DNA of 64,000 nt. It comes from Burkholderiales bacterium (GTDB taxonomy: Bacteria; Pseudomonadota; Gammaproteobacteria; Burkholderiales; Casimicrobiaceae). The stretch's first letter is position 1, and each line of letters opens with the position of its first letter. Location: NCBI GenBank assembly GCA_025354165.1, contig JANXNI010000049.1, positions 62,001-126,000 of the forward strand, given 5' to 3'. The notes below the pieces were generated by a model. It ran no database searches. It had not been told where the DNA came from and saw only the letters and a list, made by a program, of their open reading frames with translations. The position numbers were made by a program, and so were the translations under genes. Of this stretch, positions 1 to 8,613 are shown piece after piece.

Positions 1-136
1 CTTTGAGAAACGCCTCATGCCGCTCACCGCCGCCCCACCACGAAAAGCGAAGCTCTTGCGCCGATGGCGATGTAGCGCCTAGAGCAAGCGCGACCGCCCC
101 CACCACGCCAAACGCCTTAAAGATCAATGACTTCAT
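1..136 (-). CDS. Sugar ABC transporter substrate-binding protein, N-terminal part
   Basis: The gene starts with ATG at 134-136 on the minus strand and runs off the left edge of the window, so only about 45 residues are visible. They form a signal peptide (MKSLIFKAFGVVGAVALALG followed by a small-residue stretch) and then the start of a mature domain, QELRFSWWGGGERHEAFLK, which is typical of family 1 extracellular solute-binding proteins for oligosaccharides. A good ribosome site (GGAG) lies about 8 bases before the ATG. It follows the ATPase gene with a 19-base gap, completing a binding-protein-dependent sugar importer with the three genes upstream of it. The ligand is inferred from the pectin context (galacturonide oligomers) and is not shown by the sequence. 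Confidence 0.8.
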   Translation of the reverse strand, partial: MKSLIFKAFGVVGAVALALGATSPSAQELRFSWWGGGERHEAFLK

Positions 137-155
137 CTGGTTCTCCGGGGAGGAT

Positions 156-1286
156 TTAGTGAGTTGAATTCAGATTGACGCCGGTCTCGGCGTCAAACAA
201 ATGTGAATGTAGTAGCTGCAGTCCAATGCGCGCTTTGTCGCCACGTTTCAAAGACGAAACGAGCGTCGCCTGACTTGCGGGCAAACGGCTGGTAATCGTC
301 GAGTCGCCCACGCGGAAATACGCGAAAACTTCACTGCCCATGTATTCGATGTGGCTGATTTCGCAGTCGATCCACAGCACGTCCTTCTCGTCACTTGCGT
401 TGACCAAAACGTTCTCTGGGCGCAAACCAAGCTTGATCGCCAGCTCAGTGCCGTGAACCGAAAGCTTGCTTTCAGGCAAACGGCTCTTGCCGCCCAGTAA
501 CGTGACCGTGCGCGCGTTGCCGTCCACTGACAAATGCGCATCGAGAATGTTCATCTCCGGTGAACCTATGAAGCTCGCCACGAAGGTGTTCGCGGGCTGG
601 TTGTAGAGCATAGACGGCGTATCGAACTGCTGGATGCGACCTTCTTTGAGCACGCAAATGCGCTCGCCCATCGTCATTGCCTCGATCTGATCGTGTGTGA
701 CGTAAATCACCGTACACGGCAGACCTGCCGCTTTCAATTGTTGATGCAGTTCGGTGATACGAACACGCATCGAAGCCCGCAATTTGGCGTCAAGGTTCGA
801 CAGCGGTTCATCAAACAAAAACACCTGTGGTTTTTTGACGATGGCACGACCCACCGCGACGCGCTGCGATTGCCCACCGGAGAGTTGACGTGGAAAGCGA
901 TCAAGCAGGGTTTCGATCTCAAGCAGCTTTGCCGCATCAAGCACCCGCGAATTCACTTCTTCCTTCGGCAACCCTTGCAGCTTCAAACCAAACGCCAGAT
1001 TTTCGCGCACCTTCATGTGCGGATACAGCGCATAGTTCTGAAACACCATCGCAGCGCCGCGATCTTTCGGCGGCGCGCGGTTGACCACTTTGTCGCCGAT
1101 TTTCAGTTCGCCCGAGGTAATGCTTTCAAGCCCAGCGACCATTCGGAGCAACGTGCTCTTGGCACAGCCAGACGGTCCGACCAGGACGACGAACTCACCA
1201 TCGTTTATCTTGAAATCAATATCGTGAACGGCCTTGAAACCGTTCGGATAAACCTTGGCGATTTTGTTGAGTGTGACGCTTGCCAC
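156..1286 (-). CDS. Carbohydrate ABC transporter ATP-binding protein (UgpC/MsmX type)
   Basis: This 376-residue cytoplasmic ATPase would drive import through the two neighbouring permeases. It has an N-terminal nucleotide-binding domain (about 1-235) and a C-terminal TOBE/MalK-like domain (about 240-370). Visible motifs are the Q-loop Gln83, signature LSGGQ (135-139), Walker B VFLFDE (155-160) and H-loop His198. The Walker A loop (37-45) reads GPSGCAKST, so the glycine that normally precedes the catalytic lysine is alanine (Ala42). The signature is followed by SQR instead of the usual RQR. It lies 12 bases after the MalG-like permease gene in a four-gene operon. The family call is secure; the substrate, perhaps oligogalacturonides, is inferred from adjacent pectinesterase. 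Confidence 0.93.
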   Translation of the reverse strand: MASVTLNKIAKVYPNGFKAVHDIDFKINDGEFVVLVGPSGCAKSTLLRMVAGLESITSGELKIGDKVVNRAPPKDRGAAMVFQNYALYPHMKVRENLAFGLKLQGLPKEEVNSRVLDAAKLLEIETLLDRFPRQLSGGQSQRVAVGRAIVKKPQVFLFDEPLSNLDAKLRASMRVRITELHQQLKAAGLPCTVIYVTHDQIEAMTMGERICVLKEGRIQQFDTPSMLYNQPANTFVASFIGSPEMNILDAHLSVDGNARTVTLLGGKSRLPESKLSVHGTELAIKLGLRPENVLVNASDEKDVLWIDCEISHIEYMGSEVFAYFRVGDSTITSRLPASQATLVSSLKRGDKARIGLQLLHSHLFDAETGVNLNSTH

Positions 1287-1298
1287 GTTGTTCCTTCT

Positions 1299-2198
1299 TT
1301 AACCTTTTAAGCCGGTGCTGGCTACACCATCGACGAAGTGTTTTTGCGCAGCGAAAAACACGGCAACTGAAGGCAACAGCGCCAGAACCGAGATCGCAAT
1401 CACGCTGCCCCACTCCACCTCTTCCGTGGCACCGATGCTGATTTTCAACGCAAGCGAAACCGGATATTTGTCAACGCTCGACAGATAAATCAGCGGCCCG
1501 ATAAAGTCATTCATCGTCCAGATGAACTGGAACACGATCACCGAAATAATGGCTGGCTTCAACAGCGGCACGATGATGTACCAGAGCATTTGTAACGAGT
1601 TGCAGCCGTCCATCTGAGCGGCCTCTTCCATGTCACGCGGAATGCCGCGCAGAAATTGCACCAACATGAACACGAAGAAGGTGTCAGTCGCAAATGCCGA
1701 CGGCAAAATCAGCGGCGTGTACGAGTCAAGCATGTCGAAATGCTGGAACATGATGTACTGCGGAATGCGCAGAACGATCTGCGGCAGCATCATGGTCGCC
1801 ACCATGATTGAGAACAAAATTTTCTTGCCCCAGAAATCAAAACGGGCAAAGGCGTAGGCCACGAGTACGCACGAAATCACAGTGACGATGATGCGCGGAA
1901 TGACGATCAAAAACGAATTGAAAAAGTAGCGCGTGAAGGTGTATTCCGTGCTCGTCTTCCAGCCCTTGATGTAGGGCGTGAAATCTAGTCGCGAAGGCCA
2001 GAAACCGACCTCAGTGAATATCTCAGCGTTGCTCTTGAACGATGCCCCGATCAGCCAGAACAGCGGATAGAGCATGATCAGCCCCATCGCGATCAGCAGC
2101 GTGTAGCGAACGGTGGTGTTTAGGCGTTCCTTGCGCAGTTCGTAGCGATCTACGACGCTTGGCGCTCCGACTGCGGCGGCGTTGGCGTTGGCGCTCAT
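1299..2198 (-). CDS. Carbohydrate ABC transporter permease (MalG/UgpE type)
   Basis: This 299-residue inner-membrane protein has about six hydrophobic segments and the cytoplasmic EAA loop (EEAAQMDGCNSLQMLWYIIV, about 190-212) that docks on the ATPase. It is the second permease half of the sugar importer. Its ATG overlaps the stop codon of the upstream permease by one base (TGATG), with an AAGGAG ribosome site inside the end of that gene, so the two are translationally coupled. The next gene, the ATPase, follows after 12 bases. The length and loop fit the MalG family; the transported sugar is not readable from the sequence. Confidence 0.93.
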   Translation of the reverse strand: MSANANAAAVGAPSVVDRYELRKERLNTTVRYTLLIAMGLIMLYPLFWLIGASFKSNAEIFTEVGFWPSRLDFTPYIKGWKTSTEYTFTRYFFNSFLIVIPRIIVTVISCVLVAYAFARFDFWGKKILFSIMVATMMLPQIVLRIPQYIMFQHFDMLDSYTPLILPSAFATDTFFVFMLVQFLRGIPRDMEEAAQMDGCNSLQMLWYIIVPLLKPAIISVIVFQFIWTMNDFIGPLIYLSSVDKYPVSLALKISIGATEEVEWGSVIAISVLALLPSVAVFFAAQKHFVDGVASTGLKG

Positions 2199-3082
2199 CA
2201 GCTGCGCTCCTTTTCACCGGCGTAGTACACCCAATATTTCGACGAATAGAACGCCACAGCACTCAAAGTTGCAACCAGCGCGAACAACACCCACGACAAC
2301 GCAGTGCCATAGCCTAGATTGAACAATTTGAAGCTCTGGTCATAAATGTAGAGTGACAGCAAATACGTCGAATGCAGCGGCCCGCCCTCGGTCACCATGT
2401 ACGGCCCATTGAACTCCTGAAACGCGTGCACCGTTTGCATGATGAGATTAAAAAAGATGACCGGCGTAATCAAAGGCACAGTGATACGGAAGAACACGGT
2501 CGTCTTGCCCGCGCCATCCATTGCCGCAGCTTCGTACAGCGATGTCGGAACGTTTTGTAGAGCGGCGAGAAAGATCACCATCGACGAGCCAAACTGCCAG
2601 ACGTTGAGCGTCACAATCGTCCACATCGAATAGCTCTCGTCGCCGAGCCACATGATGGGCTCAAATCCAACCGCGATCATCGCCTGATTGACCAGTCCGT
2701 TCTTGGCAAACACGAAGCGCCAGAGGATGCTGACAGCGATGGAGCCACCGAGGATGGACGGCAGATAAAACGCTGAGCGGAAGAAGTTGATGCCCTTCAG
2801 TTTGAAATTCAAAACTTGGGCAACCATCAGCGCGGCGGCCAGGCGCAGTGGTACGGTGAGCGCAACGAACATCAGTGTGACGCCCAGCGATTTCGGAAAC
2901 AACTGATCCGTCGTCATCATCTCGCGGTAGTTATCGAGTCCGATGTACTTCGGCGGCTCAATCAGGTCGAACTGCGTGAAGCTCAGCGCAAACGACATCG
3001 CGAACGGAAACAGCTTGAACAGCGCCACACCGATGACGAAGGGTAGACAGTAGAGCAGCCCTAACCGCTTGTTTTCATACAT
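2198..3082 (-). CDS. Carbohydrate ABC transporter permease (MalF/UgpA type)
   Basis: This 294-residue polytopic inner-membrane protein is the first gene of the operon running permease, permease, ATPase, binding protein. The EAA loop is present (YEAAAMDGAGKTTVFFRITV, about 188-208). It lacks the long periplasmic insert of enterobacterial MalF, so it is closer to the UgpA or TogM type. The start ATG at 3080-3082 faces a divergent promoter region shared with pectinesterase. Together with that enzyme it suggests uptake of pectin fragments, which is inference from context only. Confidence 0.92.
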   Translation of the reverse strand: MYENKRLGLLYCLPFVIGVALFKLFPFAMSFALSFTQFDLIEPPKYIGLDNYREMMTTDQLFPKSLGVTLMFVALTVPLRLAAALMVAQVLNFKLKGINFFRSAFYLPSILGGSIAVSILWRFVFAKNGLVNQAMIAVGFEPIMWLGDESYSMWTIVTLNVWQFGSSMVIFLAALQNVPTSLYEAAAMDGAGKTTVFFRITVPLITPVIFFNLIMQTVHAFQEFNGPYMVTEGGPLHSTYLLSLYIYDQSFKLFNLGYGTALSWVLFALVATLSAVAFYSSKYWVYYAGEKERS

Positions 3083-3295
3083 GGCGTGGCTCGCGACGCG
3101 CTAGATGGGCCACTCCGGCTCCGATCACCAAGGCGATCAGACGGCTGATCGAGACACTGTACGGCACGTTTCCTCCTGATAACTTCACTGGATCGTGCTT
3201 CTTAACCGGCCCGATGGAAAGAACTATATCATAGTTGTACTACGTCTGACATCTTAAAATCCTGCCGTCATTGGGCCTTGAAAAAGCAGATCGAT
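3083..3295. promoter_or_regulatory. Divergent promoter region, sugar ABC operon / pectinesterase
   Basis: This 213-bp gap must hold the promoters of both the ABC operon (minus) and pectinesterase (plus). At 3231-3240 an AT-rich tract runs into GTTGTACTAC (3234-3243), an imperfect palindrome around GTAC. It is followed at once by TCTGACATCT (3245-3254), the ten bases also found upstream of the TonB receptor (15279-15288) and the GntR gene (16421-16430). The shared word suggests one regulator for the pectin genes, but this is a visual match and not a tested site. Confidence 0.45.
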
Positions 3296-4459
3296 ATGAA
3301 TCACAAACGCCGCCACACACTCGGTCTTGGAGCCATCGCGCCGCTTCTGACGCACTCAATTCTGTTGAATGGTTGTGCCTCTGCTCCGGCGTCCGTACCC
3401 GCAACCAGCGCGGTGGTCGACGCTAATTACATCGGCCCGTCGGGCGCGGTAGTAGGAGGCGCGGCGCGTTACCAGACGATTCACCAGGCGCTCGACGCCG
3501 CTCCGGAGCACTCAAGCACGCCGTGGCGGATTGAGCTATGCAAAGGCCGCTATTACGAAAAGCTATATGTCACGAAGCCCAATATCCACTTGGTCGGCGA
3601 AAGCCGCAACGCGTCCGTCATCACCCATGACGCGTACGCCGGGCAAACCAAACCCACTGCATTCGGTAGTGGAAACTGGACGACAGGCCGCTGCGCCTCG
3701 CTCACGGTCAGCGCGCCCGGCTTTTCTGTTGAAAACATGACCATCGAGAACGGCTACGACTATCTGGCCAACGACGGCAAGCTGGCGACTGATCCCACGC
3801 GCACGAACGACCCGCAAGCGGTGGCGCTGATGCTAACGCGCGGCTCGGATCGCGCGCGCTTCAAGAACGTCACAATCATGGGCCATCAGGACACGCTGTT
3901 CGTCGACGCCGGCCGCAGCTATTTCCGTGATTGTCTGATCAGCGGTGGCGTCGACTTCATTTTCGGCGCGGGGCAAACGGTGTTTGAAGCGTGCGACATC
4001 GTGAGCCGTCCGCGCACCAAGCCGAACGTCCATCCCTTCGGTTACGTAACCGCACCCAGCACGCAAATCACCGAGCGCTACGGACTGGTTTTTTTGCGCT
4101 GCAAATTGCTCAAAGAAAACGCCAATGTCCCGTCGAATTCAACGGCGCTGGGTCGACCGTGGCATCCCGCGGTTAATCGGCTCGATGGTCGCTACGCCGA
4201 CCCCGACGCCATCGGTAGCAGTGTGTTCATCGAATGTTTCATGGACGATCACATCACGACCGAAGGTTGGTACTCCATGACTGGCCAGCAAAAGCACGGC
4301 CCGGATCGAACAGTTTTTTACCCGAAGGACTCGCGATTTTTCGAATACAGAAGCATCGGACCGGGCGCAAAGATCAATCAGCAGCGGCGACAACTGAGCG
4401 ATGAACAGACGGCGGGTTACACCGTCGCGAAATTGATGCGGGACTGGCTACCGCAGTAG
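3296..4459 (+). CDS. Pectinesterase, predicted exported lipoprotein
   Basis: It would hydrolyse methyl esters of homogalacturonan, opening pectin for depolymerisation outside the cytoplasm. The right-handed beta-helix family signatures are clear: GHQDTLF with catalytic Gln/Asp, GVDFIFG with the second catalytic Asp, and LGRPWHP with the conserved Arg and Trp. The N-terminus has paired arginines (HKRRHTLGL) before a hydrophobic run ending in LLNGC, so it may be a Tat-exported lipoprotein with Cys27 lipidated. An in-frame TTG at 3278 would add six residues; I prefer the ATG at 3296. Neither start has a strong ribosome site. The gene is divergent from the sugar ABC operon. The enzyme family is certain; the export route is inference. 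Confidence 0.92.
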   Translation: MNHKRRHTLGLGAIAPLLTHSILLNGCASAPASVPATSAVVDANYIGPSGAVVGGAARYQTIHQALDAAPEHSSTPWRIELCKGRYYEKLYVTKPNIHLVGESRNASVITHDAYAGQTKPTAFGSGNWTTGRCASLTVSAPGFSVENMTIENGYDYLANDGKLATDPTRTNDPQAVALMLTRGSDRARFKNVTIMGHQDTLFVDAGRSYFRDCLISGGVDFIFGAGQTVFEACDIVSRPRTKPNVHPFGYVTAPSTQITERYGLVFLRCKLLKENANVPSNSTALGRPWHPAVNRLDGRYADPDAIGSSVFIECFMDDHITTEGWYSMTGQQKHGPDRTVFYPKDSRFFEYRSIGPGAKINQQRRQLSDEQTAGYTVAKLMRDWLPQ

Positions 4460-4547
4460 CTCAGATCGAGCGGACGATGGAAGCATTTTCGAACAAGGCG
4501 GCGAATGCTGAATGTGCCGATTGATGTCCGGATGGTCGACAACGCAG

Positions 4548-5186
4548 CTACCCAATGGAAGTCTTGGAGTCGCGCGAATGCTGAAGACGCAACAACTCTG
4601 CCTCCAGCTCTGCGATGCGCCGATCGCGTTCGTCCAGCGCAGCCTTCACATCGGCCGCATCAAAGCGTTGTGGAATGTGTTGCGGACAGTTTTCGTCCCA
4701 GGCGGTCACGGTGAACAGAACCACCCGTTCCGGGCGGGCACGGTAGCCCGGCGGCATGAGTTTCGCCATCAGCGACGTATCGTCCTCGACCATGCGGGCC
4801 GTGCCCCAGATTTTGGTGCGGCGCTGGTGTGAGTAGTCGATCAAAAATAGTTGGGCTTTGGCGTTCTCCAACAAATTGCCCTGCGTGATGAACTGGCGGT
4901 TGCCAGCAAAGTCAGCAAACGCAATCGTCGTTTCGTCGAGGACGTGCAGGAATCCCCGTGGCCCGCCCCGATGCTGGATGTAGGGCTGCCCTTGCGCATT
5001 CGCTGTGGCCAGAAAAACACTGACCTGCGACTCGATCTCCACCTTCAACTCATCGGTGATCGTCGCCTGCCAGCCATCGCCGTGCTCCATACGCGAGTAA
5101 GCGTGGCGCGAGCCCTTGCGTGACTGAATCGCCTTCACCGCGTCGGTGAAAACCACATCACTCGGAAAGCGTTCGTTACCGTTCAT
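4548..5186 (-). CDS. Pyridoxamine 5'-phosphate oxidase-family flavin protein
   Basis: A 212-residue protein with the split-barrel FMN-binding fold; VFLATANAQGQPYIQHRGGP and the later AFADFAGNRQFITQGNLLEN are typical of the PNPOx-like family that reduces or binds small molecules with FMN. The C-terminus (about 180-205) is a charged heptad-like helix that could be a coiled coil. I chose ATG at 5186 because GGAG lies 9 bases upstream and because the longer frame would run into the preceding gene. It sits 19 bases after an AhpD-like gene and is probably cotranscribed with it, which hints at a redox role. The substrate is unknown. Confidence 0.8.
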   Translation of the reverse strand: MNGNERFPSDVVFTDAVKAIQSRKGSRHAYSRMEHGDGWQATITDELKVEIESQVSVFLATANAQGQPYIQHRGGPRGFLHVLDETTIAFADFAGNRQFITQGNLLENAKAQLFLIDYSHQRRTKIWGTARMVEDDTSLMAKLMPPGYRARPERVVLFTVTAWDENCPQHIPQRFDAADVKAALDERDRRIAELEAELLRLQHSRDSKTSIG

Positions 5187-5205
5187 GCTCGCCACTCCAT
5201 TTCGC

Positions 5206-5754
5206 TCAGGCCGCGAGCTCTTCGGCAACCGGAAAGTCGATCTCGGTGCCTGCCACTTCGTTGATGTAATTCGTCCACGTGTTCAGCGCGACGTGTTGAA
5301 CAATTTCGACAATCTGCGCATCGTCGTATCCGGCCGCGCGCACTGCCTGCACGTCACCGTCACCGACATGACCGCGCTCACGGGCCACCTTTGCCGCAAA
5401 GCGGACGGCGGCGTCGGCCTTCGGGTCGCGCGAGCCGCCGCGCCGGTTGGCAGCGATTTCGGCGTCCTCAAGCTTCGCCAGGTTTTTGCCCAAATAAGTG
5501 TGCGCCGCCAGGCAATAGCTGCATCCGTTAATCTGAGCGACCGCCAGCGCGATGCGCTCGCGCGTTTGCGCTGGCAAGCTGCCCTTGCCGAGCGCGCCAG
5601 TCATTCCGAGGTAGCCCTCCAGCGCTGCGGGGCTGTTAGCGACGACGCGGAACAGATTCGGCGCGACGCCTAGTTGCTTCTTGACGGCTTCAAGCATTGG
5701 GCGCGATGCTGGCGGTGCGTGGTCGATGGTGGCGGGTGTTGAGATGCGTGACAT
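5206..5754 (-). CDS. Carboxymuconolactone decarboxylase / AhpD-family protein
   Basis: A 182-residue all-helical protein with the AhpD-type redox centre CSYCLAAH (Cys78, Cys81, His85), as in alkylhydroperoxidase-like proteins. Family members act in peroxide detoxification or as carboxymuconolactone decarboxylases; the intact CXXC and His favour the peroxidase-like group. The start at 5754 is supported by GAAGGAG a few bases upstream; a longer frame to 5826 has no such site. It is divergent from a LysR regulator (ATG at 5875) and is followed by the PNPOx-like gene, so the LysR protein probably controls this pair. Confidence 0.85.
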   Translation of the reverse strand: MSRISTPATIDHAPPASRPMLEAVKKQLGVAPNLFRVVANSPAALEGYLGMTGALGKGSLPAQTRERIALAVAQINGCSYCLAAHTYLGKNLAKLEDAEIAANRRGGSRDPKADAAVRFAAKVARERGHVGDGDVQAVRAAGYDDAQIVEIVQHVALNTWTNYINEVAGTEIDFPVAEELAA

Positions 5755-5844
5755 AGTGAAAACTCCTTCGCTGCGTGATTTGGACCGGTTCATTCCGGTA
5801 AGGAGAATGTATTGACTTCCACCCAATTAAACTAGACGTGTAAT

Positions 5845-5864
5845 TATGGAATCATCCTTCCATA
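5845..5864. promoter_or_regulatory. Inverted repeat in LysR/ahpD-like divergent promoter
   Basis: TATGGAA (5845-5851) and TTCCATA (5858-5864) form a perfect 7-bp inverted repeat with a 6-bp spacer, 10 bp before the LysR start codon and 90 bp from the divergent gene start. Position and symmetry fit an autoregulatory LysR site. Binding is inferred. Confidence 0.45.
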
Positions 5865-5874
5865 TAATGAGAAT

Positions 5875-6786
5875 ATGGATCGCCTCGAAGCCATGTCTGT
5901 TTTCGCCGCCATCGTCGATGCTGGTAGCCTGTCCGCCGCTGGGCGAAAACTGGATATTCCCCTTGCCACCATAAGCCGCAAGCTCTCAGACCTTGAGGCA
6001 CACCTCAGCACGCGTTTGCTGACGCGATCCACCCGCCAGCTGGTGCTAACAGACGCCGGACGTGCCTACCTCGCATCCTGTCGCCAGATACTGGAGGACG
6101 TTGACGAGGCCGAGCGCACGGCGTCCGGTGCGTACGCCAATGCTCGGGGCGAACTGGTAATCGCCGCACCCATCGTCTTTGGCCGCCTGCACGTAGTTCC
6201 CATGGTCACCGCCTTCCTCGAACAGTACCGGGACGTGGATGTGCGTCTGGTGCTGGGTGATCGCAACGTCAATTTGCTCGAAGAGCACGTCGACGTGGCG
6301 CTACGCATTGGCGAACTTCCAGACAGCGGCCTCATTGCCAGACAGGTCGGCAGCGTTCGCAGTGTGGTGTGCGCGAGTCCGGACTACCTCAACAGGTTCG
6401 GCACTCCGAATTCACCCGATGAACTCAGCTCGCATCGCTGTGTCACATTCGAAGGCTTGATGTCGTCGTCGTTGTGGATATTCAAGGGCGCTGATTCGTC
6501 GTTACGCGTCCCCATTCGTTCAAGGTTAGCGGTGACCACTGCCGACGCAGCGATTGCGGCTGCTATCGCAGGCGTTGGCGTTACACGCGTCCTGTCGTAC
6601 CAGGTTGCGGACGCAGTGCGGGCGGGACAGCTTGTTCGTTTGCTGCTCGAGTACGAACCACCCTCGGTGCCGGTGAGCCTGGTCCACAAAGGGCAGGGCC
6701 GACTGCCAATGAAGAGTCGCGCCTTCCTTGACTTCGCAGCACCGCTTCTTCGGCAGAGTTTTGCCGCGTTGCCCGCCGGGTCCTGA
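5875..6786 (+). CDS. LysR-family transcriptional regulator
   Basis: A 303-residue regulator: an N-terminal winged helix-turn-helix (about 1-60, MDRLEAMSVFAAIVDAGSLS) and a periplasmic-binding-protein-like effector domain (about 90-295). It belongs to the subgroup beginning MDRLxAMxVF that often controls small oxidoreductase genes. It is transcribed away from the AhpD-like / PNPOx-like pair and is their likely regulator. A second LysR of the same subgroup lies at 62582-63472. The effector is unknown. Confidence 0.92.
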   Translation: MDRLEAMSVFAAIVDAGSLSAAGRKLDIPLATISRKLSDLEAHLSTRLLTRSTRQLVLTDAGRAYLASCRQILEDVDEAERTASGAYANARGELVIAAPIVFGRLHVVPMVTAFLEQYRDVDVRLVLGDRNVNLLEEHVDVALRIGELPDSGLIARQVGSVRSVVCASPDYLNRFGTPNSPDELSSHRCVTFEGLMSSSLWIFKGADSSLRVPIRSRLAVTTADAAIAAAIAGVGVTRVLSYQVADAVRAGQLVRLLLEYEPPSVPVSLVHKGQGRLPMKSRAFLDFAAPLLRQSFAALPAGS

Positions 6787-6950
6787 TTATTGTTTTCACC
6801 CGAAGATTCGCGTCACATCGAATGACTTGACGGTGCGTCCGGCGCAAATTTCAACGGACAACGGCGACAACTCACCCACTAAAACAGCTGTCCTCGTTGA
6901 CTGGGTAGACTTGGTCGTACAGCGGACCTTTCCGCAACAGCAAGGACGCC

Positions 6951-7640
6951 ATGAGACACATTGAACGACACAAGACCGCTCGCATCGGCTGGCTTCGCGC
7001 GGCCGTGCTGGGGGCGAACGATGGCATCGTGTCGACCGCGAGTCTGATGGTCGGCGTCGCCGCAGCGAGCGCCAGCCAGAGCAGCATTCTGTTAACGGGC
7101 GTCGCCGGACTGGTGGCGGGCGCCATGTCGATGGCAGCGGGCGAATATGTCTCTGTGCATTCGCAGGCGGACACCGAGCAGGCGGACATCGCACGCGAGG
7201 CGGCCGAGATCAGGAAAGATCCAACGGCGGAGCACAACGAACTCGCAGCGATTTATGTCAGTCGCGGCCTTGATGGCGAATTGGCGAAACGGGTCGCCGT
7301 GCAACTCATGAAGCATGATGCGATTGGTGCGCATGCGCGGGATGAATTGGGCATTTCCGACACCATGAACGCGAAACCGATTCAAGCGGCGTTGTCGTCT
7401 GCGGCGAGCTTTGCGGCGGGCGCAGCATTGCCGCTGGTGGTCACGGCGCTGGTTCCTGTTGGCTCACTGATCGCGTGGGTGACCGGAACTTCACTACTCT
7501 TCCTCGCGCTGCTCGGTGTGATGGCCGCCCGAGCGGGTGGCGCAAACGTACTCACAAGTGCATGGCGTGTGACGTTCTGGGGCGCGCTCGCGATGGGCAT
7601 CACCGCAGGCGTCGGCAAGCTATTTGGCGCGGTGGTTTAG
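6951..7640 (+). CDS. VIT1/CCC1-family membrane transporter (iron/manganese type)
   Basis: A 229-residue integral membrane protein of the vacuolar iron transporter (VIT) family. Typical features are the N-terminal LGANDGIVSTASLMVG segment, GAMSMAAGEYVSVHSQ with an acidic cytoplasmic domain (about 75-145), and three further membrane helices after residue 148. Family members export Fe2+ or Mn2+. The gene has 164 bp of upstream sequence without another gene and is convergent with 7663-8055, 22 bp away. Its substrate cannot be told from sequence alone. Confidence 0.88.
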   Translation: MRHIERHKTARIGWLRAAVLGANDGIVSTASLMVGVAAASASQSSILLTGVAGLVAGAMSMAAGEYVSVHSQADTEQADIAREAAEIRKDPTAEHNELAAIYVSRGLDGELAKRVAVQLMKHDAIGAHARDELGISDTMNAKPIQAALSSAASFAAGAALPLVVTALVPVGSLIAWVTGTSLLFLALLGVMAARAGGANVLTSAWRVTFWGALAMGITAGVGKLFGAVV

Positions 7641-7662
7641 CCCGGATTACACCGGCGTAGAC

Positions 7663-8055
7663 TTACTTTTTGTAGAAGTCGCGAACCTTCGCTGTGATCT
7701 GGTTATCGGTCATTTTATCGGTCGTTTCTACGCCGACAATTCGTTCGCCCAAGCCTTTGTGCTCCACGCGTTTTTTGAATTCGCCTTTCGCCTCGCCCGG
7801 TCCAAAAATCAGGATGGATTTCGCGTCGTGTAACTGCGCGATGACCTCGTCGTAGTATTGGTCGAGATGAACGTCGAACTGGTGATCGCGCCGGTCTTCT
7901 GCCGCGCCTTCGCTCGCGGCGTGACCGGAAAAGCGCACATGTTTTTCCATGCCGGAGTCCATGCGTTTTGTTTCTTCGGTCCCGCCCGATCGGGCTGCCG
8001 CGAAGACGATGACAGCTACCTTGTGGTCAATCCACAGTCCTGCGTTTCTGTTCAT
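7663..8055 (-). CDS. Small conserved protein with MNRNAGLWIDHK N-terminus
   Basis: This 130-residue soluble protein starts MNRNAGLWIDHKVAVIVF. I recognise the pattern as a small proteobacterial family annotated as hypothetical or translational-machinery (eRF1-domain-like) protein, with a later segment ILIFGPGEAKGEFKKRVEHK typical of the peptide-release-factor-like fold. No catalytic residues can be named. The start is set by GGGAG upstream of the ATG at 8055. The gene is convergent with the VIT transporter and precedes it on the opposite strand. The fold assignment is tentative; function is unknown. Confidence 0.7.
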   Translation of the reverse strand: MNRNAGLWIDHKVAVIVFAAARSGGTEETKRMDSGMEKHVRFSGHAASEGAAEDRRDHQFDVHLDQYYDEVIAQLHDAKSILIFGPGEAKGEFKKRVEHKGLGERIVGVETTDKMTDNQITAKVRDFYKK

Positions 8056-8223
8056 AATTTTGCTCCCAGATGTTTGCGATTGCCCGATGACAAGCGCAGC
8101 GTCGGCTCGACAGAGCGCCGTCACAAAAAGCTGGCGCGGCGATGAAGGACTGGCGTTGAAGAATTGAGTTTAAAGGCTTGCTGAGGCTAGCCCTCTCGAT
8201 GGACGGGTTAGCCCTCTGCGTGA

Positions 8224-8613
8224 CTACTGCTGCGGCTGGAGCATTGCACCCATCTTTTGATGGATCAAATTGATCGCCTTTAGAGGCCGAATGAGCACCT
8301 TGAGCTCGACGATCTCTCCCGCTTCGTTCCACTTGAGCATGTCGACACCGTTGACGGTAATGCCGTCAATATCCACCTGAAACTCCAGCACAGCGTCCCG
8401 GGGGCCAGTCACTTCTCGAACGTACTTGAAGGTTTCGTTGAAGAAGACGTGGAACGCCGCAGTGAGGTACTGGGTTGTGATGGCCTTTCCAACTTGAGGC
8501 GTATGAACAATGGGCGAATGGAAGACGACGTTTTCTGCGAGAAGTGCGGCGAGCCTCTTCGCGTTTCGTGACGAAACAACGTCGTGCCAAACAGAAAGCG
8601 TGGCGATAGTCAT
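8224..8613 (-). CDS. SnoaL-like / NTF2-like fold protein
   Basis: A 129-residue single-domain protein of the NTF2-like cone-barrel type. The opening helix SVWHDVVSSRNAKRLAALLA, the loop ENVVFHSPIVH and the end of the sheet (VDMLKWNEAGEIVELKVLIR) match SnoaL-like proteins annotated as polyketide-cyclase-like or steroid-isomerase-like. The start at 8613 has GGGAGC upstream; a frame open to 8748 has no support. It is followed by a 168-bp gap containing TAGCCCTCT twice. The ligand is unknown. Confidence 0.75.
   Translation of the reverse strand: MTIATLSVWHDVVSSRNAKRLAALLAENVVFHSPIVHTPQVGKAITTQYLTAAFHVFFNETFKYVREVTGPRDAVLEFQVDIDGITVNGVDMLKWNEAGEIVELKVLIRPLKAINLIHQKMGAMLQPQQ

Noticed and set aside
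8188-8217. TAGCCCTCT twice, 25 bp apart, as a copy of the palindromic element
   Set aside because: Direct, not inverted, and without the CAGCTTT ends or TCGA centre.
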